Shown here: piece by piece, positions 22,672 through 24,971 of the stretch
How the letters are laid out: every line of letters starts with the position of its first letter
Numbering within the stretch: the first letter of the stretch is position 1
Virus record (IMG/VR): IMGVR_UViG_3300007162_000416
Coordinates: 1 to 24,971 of that record
Origin: a virus
DNA length: 24,971 bases
Strand: one strand, 5' to 3'
Notes under the pieces: generated by a model
Database searches by the model: none
What the model saw: the letters and a program-made list of their open reading frames with translations, nothing else
What the model was told of the DNA's origin: nothing
Made by a program: the position numbers and the translations under genes

Positions 22672-23139
22672 TCAAGATACACCACAAAGCTGTTTCAGCC
22701 AAGAAAGATCTGGAGAAAATTTTTCCACAGAAATTCCACTCATTTTAACAAATAAGTCAAATTTTTCTGAAGCTTCAGCATCAAACAACTTTGTACCATG
22801 ATCATTTGACATAATTACTTTAGTAATTCCTTCTTGCCATAAGGCCATTATGCAATCGTTACAGCATTGTCCTGAAACATAAGCTATTCCGTTATCTGGA
22901 CGTACCACACAATTTGATAGAGCGTTACGTTCAGCATGAATCATCCAATGATATTTTTCTGGTCTAGTTTTAGGTAGTAATGAGTCATCTAAACCTCTAG
23001 CGAATCCATTATATCCTACTCCCAAAATTCTATTATGATTGTCAGTGATAACACAACCGTGTTGAGTATGTACGTCATGACTTCTTTGAGAAACAACCTT
23101 CGCCAACCCCAAAAAATAATCTGTCCAAGATGGTCTCAT
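22672..23139 (-). CDS. dCMP deaminase
   Basis: This is a 155-residue protein of the cytidine deaminase fold. The zinc site is IHAERNAL (H68, E70 as proton shuttle) with QCCNDC (C93 and C96) in place of the usual P-C-x-x-C. CVITDNHNRILGVGYNGFAR (29-48) is the typical dCMP deaminase segment before the active site. It converts dCMP to dUMP, the precursor for dTMP, and works alongside the class II reductase and dNMP kinase. The length matches phage and bacterial enzymes. The start overlaps the upstream gene by ATGA, with AGGA about 7 nt before it. Confidence 0.94.
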   Translation of the reverse strand: MRPSWTDYFLGLAKVVSQRSHDVHTQHGCVITDNHNRILGVGYNGFARGLDDSLLPKTRPEKYHWMIHAERNALSNCVVRPDNGIAYVSGQCCNDCIMALWQEGITKVIMSNDHGTKLFDAEASEKFDLFVKMSGISVEKFSPDLSWLKQLCGVS

Positions 23140-23996
23140 TTTGATCCTGTTTCCTTTGAGTTTACATGGTCTATCATACCTGAGCTGTACTTTTTGTCAA
23201 GCTCGAATAGTGTCTGTTGGTACAATAAGTCGTATTCTAGGATATCTGTGGAAGCAAGGCATTTGCTGTGTTTCTTTTTCAAAAAATATCCATAAATGTC
23301 TTCTATATTATGTGAACATTTTTGGTGGTGTTTAATAGCATTTTTTATATAGGTAAGTTGAATACTATTGAGTAAAGAAAATATGTGTATAGCTCTTTCA
23401 TGAACATATGCGCTCATGGGTTCGTGTTTAAATGGTTCTATCATCGATATATACCAATCTACAAATGAACACAAAGTGTTTTGATGCATCATCATATTTG
23501 TTGTGGTGAGCCAGTATTTTTCTTGAGCCCCATAATTATTTACGAAATCTAATAAATCAATATTGTACGTTTTATGAATTGCTAGTTCCAATATTGGTGT
23601 GCTTCTATAAAATACTCGATGGTTCACAGGAGCTATAGAATAACCATAAATAGATGGTTGGATCTCATTTGAAATAGCAAATATATTTTTATTATGTAGT
23701 TCTTGAGAAGACTCGATATCGTATTCTAATAAACACACATGATTAGAACTGTATAGTTTATTTTTAGATATAGCGCACCATGCTGTAAAGCTACATAGAT
23801 TGGTGCATTCTTCTATATTCTTCGGTAATTTATTACAGATAATTACGTTGGATATTTGTTTAAGTTGATTAGTTTCTCTGTTTCCAACAAACAGAAAACG
23901 ATAATTAGGTAGCATATTAAATTTTTTTGTGTCCAAAAATTCAATAATAGATTCTTGACTATGACAGACTATAAAATAATCAATATGATTTGACAT
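23136..23996 (-). CDS. Possible GT-A-like glycosyltransferase
   Basis: This is a 286-residue protein. It opens with a strand (HIDYFIVCHSQESI), then YRFLFVGNRE and a mid-domain SNHVCLLEYDIE (about 84-95), where LEYD sits in the position of the D-x-D metal motif of GT-A transferases. The FTAWCAISKN segment before it resembles the nucleotide-binding helix of such enzymes. The C-terminal half is helical and rich in H, K and Y. No signal peptide or membrane segment is visible. I rate this as a GT-A-like fold by pattern only. It is separated from the glycan cluster by about 18 kb and lies next to the dCMP deaminase, so it may modify a different target, such as a nucleotide or DNA base. No ribosome site is apparent at its ATG. 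Confidence 0.5.
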   Translation of the reverse strand: MSNHIDYFIVCHSQESIIEFLDTKKFNMLPNYRFLFVGNRETNQLKQISNVIICNKLPKNIEECTNLCSFTAWCAISKNKLYSSNHVCLLEYDIESSQELHNKNIFAISNEIQPSIYGYSIAPVNHRVFYRSTPILELAIHKTYNIDLLDFVNNYGAQEKYWLTTTNMMMHQNTLCSFVDWYISMIEPFKHEPMSAYVHERAIHIFSLLNSIQLTYIKNAIKHHQKCSHNIEDIYGYFLKKKHSKCLASTDILEYDLLYQQTLFELDKKYSSGMIDHVNSKETGSK

Positions 23997-24005
23997 TATG
24001 ATGGT

Positions 24006-24224
24006 TTAATGGTTTGGAGGATAGCAGTTTGTATAGACTACTAAATTTTCTGAGATAGAGTCGCAGATTGGTAAGATAGAGACACTATCGCAGACGTACC
24101 AGTTATTATCCTCGTCTGTTCCGCAACAGCAATTTTTGATTGTTCTCCAATTTCCGTTTTTACAAGTATGTTGGCAAACACCATATTTAGGATTGTGTCC
24201 TTCTAAACTGTAAAGTATATTCAT
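24006..24224 (-). CDS. Small cysteine-rich protein
   Basis: This is a 72-residue protein from the ATG at 24222-24224; a longer frame opening at TTG (24287) adds an isoleucine-rich stretch and would overlap the preceding gene, so I prefer the ATG. Eight cysteines lie at 17, 21, 32, 33, 34, 45, 54 and 67, including the triplet in KNCCCGTDEDNNW. The density fits a zinc-binding or disulfide-knotted mini-protein. No secretion signal is evident. It ends 9 nt before the next gene's start. The function is unknown. Confidence 0.6.
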   Translation of the reverse strand: MNILYSLEGHNPKYGVCQHTCKNGNWRTIKNCCCGTDEDNNWYVCDSVSILPICDSISENLVVYTNCYPPNH

Positions 24225-24249
24225 TATATATTTGTTTTTATTGAATATT

Positions 24250-24582
24250 CTAATAATCTTCAGGATAGTTATTATTATATATCTCAAATTTTACATACTC
24301 AATATAGTTGTCCACTATCTCATAATTATTGACTGGTGTGGCTCTTATATAAGCAACAAGAGGATTCCACCATTCTACATAGTCTTTTAAGTTTACCTGA
24401 TATGATCTTTCTTCCTTATTATCGACTAGAAACCAAGTTCCTGTATCAGCTTCTGGGGGAATTTTGACATTAGACTTTCTAGTTAGCCAATGATGGAAAC
24501 TTTCTTTGTCTATAAGCCAACAATCATACAATTCTGATATTGTTAAGTCTAATATTTCTGCGTTATTGATTTGAATTTTCAT
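24250..24582 (-). CDS. Unknown acidic protein
   Basis: This is a 110-residue acidic protein starting MKIQINNAEILDLTISELYD. It is rich in aromatic residues (several W and Y, for example HHWLTRKS and DYVEWWNPLVAYIRA). No cysteine cluster, signal, membrane helix or known motif is visible. The ATG follows an AT-rich 41-nt gap with no convincing ribosome site. A small early phage protein, perhaps an inhibitor or adaptor, would fit in size and charge, but nothing specific supports this. Confidence 0.65.
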   Translation of the reverse strand: MKIQINNAEILDLTISELYDCWLIDKESFHHWLTRKSNVKIPPEADTGTWFLVDNKEERSYQVNLKDYVEWWNPLVAYIRATPVNNYEIVDNYIEYVKFEIYNNNYPEDY

Positions 24583-24623
24583 TTAATTATAAATGTCTTT
24601 ATCTCTTTATTTATTCTCAATAT

Positions 24624-24965
24624 CTAAAATCGTGTGCTAAGATCTTTCATAATTTCTATTTTAGATTTGTTAGTTTTACCGCATGATCCGTGTGAACAAT
24701 GTATTAATATTCCGTGGCTAGGATGATCAACAACAATGTTTAATGAATTAAAGTTAATTTTTTTACTAGCTAGCATTAACATATCAGAAGCATGATAAGT
24801 ATCTTTAATTAATTGTCTACACGACATATCGTCTTTAAGGGAAGCAAATGTTTTAATAGTAGTTATATAATCGTCAGCAGATCCTGAAACAATACATGGT
24901 ACATGTCCTTGATATATGCTTAATCCTTTGTTGTTAAAAATTTTAGTATCACTATATAAGCCCAT
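24624..24965 (-). CDS. Unknown protein
   Basis: This is a 113-residue protein that is complete within the window, with its ATG at 24963-24965. It has an N-terminal alpha/beta region (SIYQGHVPCIVSGSADDYIT), a helix (DTYHASDMLMLASKK) and a C-terminal strand with GILIHCSHGSCGKTNKSKIE. C-x2-H-x2-C spacing in that segment could be a partial metal site. The upstream ribosome site lies beyond the window. I do not recognise the family. Confidence 0.65.
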   Translation of the reverse strand: MGLYSDTKIFNNKGLSIYQGHVPCIVSGSADDYITTIKTFASLKDDMSCRQLIKDTYHASDMLMLASKKINFNSLNIVVDHPSHGILIHCSHGSCGKTNKSKIEIMKDLSTRF

Positions 24966-24971
24966 ATTTAT

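Noticed and set aside
22672-22680. Intrinsic terminator after dCMP deaminase from the TCTTG/CAAGA hairpin
   Set aside because: The stem is only 5 bp, AU-rich, and no U tract follows directly.
1-24971. tRNA genes, CRISPR arrays, insertion sequences or attachment sites
   Set aside because: Gaps between genes are nearly all under 70 nt, and no cloverleaf, spaced repeats, transposase or integrase was seen.

Overview
The window is one dense, AT-rich gene block in which every supportable gene lies on the minus strand, so transcription runs from high to low coordinates. Neighbouring genes mostly overlap by 1-20 nt, often as ATGA or TAATG junctions. The gene set (replicative polymerase, helicase, primase, SSB, RecA-like recombinase, PhoH, ribonucleotide reductase, dCMP deaminase, dNMP kinase, several nucleases) with no ribosomal or housekeeping genes points to a large lytic tailed bacteriophage with its own replisome and nucleotide supply. 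The host cannot be read from the sequence.

Layout in transcription order. (1) 24965-22672: three small unknown genes, a possible glycosyltransferase-like protein and dCMP deaminase. (2) 22671-22537: the largest non-coding gap, a leader in front of the ribonucleotide reductase that holds one or two mini-ORFs. (3) 22536-19030: class II (cobalamin-dependent) ribonucleotide reductase, PhoH ATPase and an HNH nuclease. (4) 19019-16771: six small genes, mostly unknown, including an FmdB-type zinc ribbon and two diverged paralogues. (5) 16781-11185: RecA/UvsX-like recombinase, Vsr/DUF559-like nuclease, a helical protein, a zinc-finger protein, DnaB-type helicase, DnaG-type primase and dNMP kinase. 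(6) 11191-5792: a RecB/Cas4-like nuclease that appears to start at a non-AUG codon, then a DNA polymerase III alpha subunit split into two genes, with a 61-aa protein and a DEDDh proofreading exonuclease encoded between the halves. (7) 5795-5290: SSB as its own transcription unit, with a consensus sigma70 promoter overlapping the end of the polymerase gene and a strong intrinsic terminator after it. (8) 5278-1: a tightly coupled glycan-type cluster with a GT4 glycosyltransferase carrying a six-cysteine insert, two more GT-B-like proteins, a reduced methyltransferase-like protein, a cysteine-headed protein and a nucleotidyltransferase-like gene cut by the window edge.

Together, regions 1-3 supply deoxynucleotides (NDP/NTP reduction, dCMP to dUMP, dNMP phosphorylation). 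Regions 5-7 copy, unwind, prime, proofread, coat and recombine DNA. Region 8 probably makes or attaches a sugar-based modification to DNA, virion or host surface. The main points of interest are the split polymerase with its exonuclease nested in the gap, the non-AUG nuclease start, the isolated SSB unit with a U-rich leader, the SSB-like acidic tip on the helicase rather than on SSB, and the zinc-ribbon-like insert in the GT4 enzyme. No tRNA, rRNA, CRISPR array, integrase or insertion sequence was seen.
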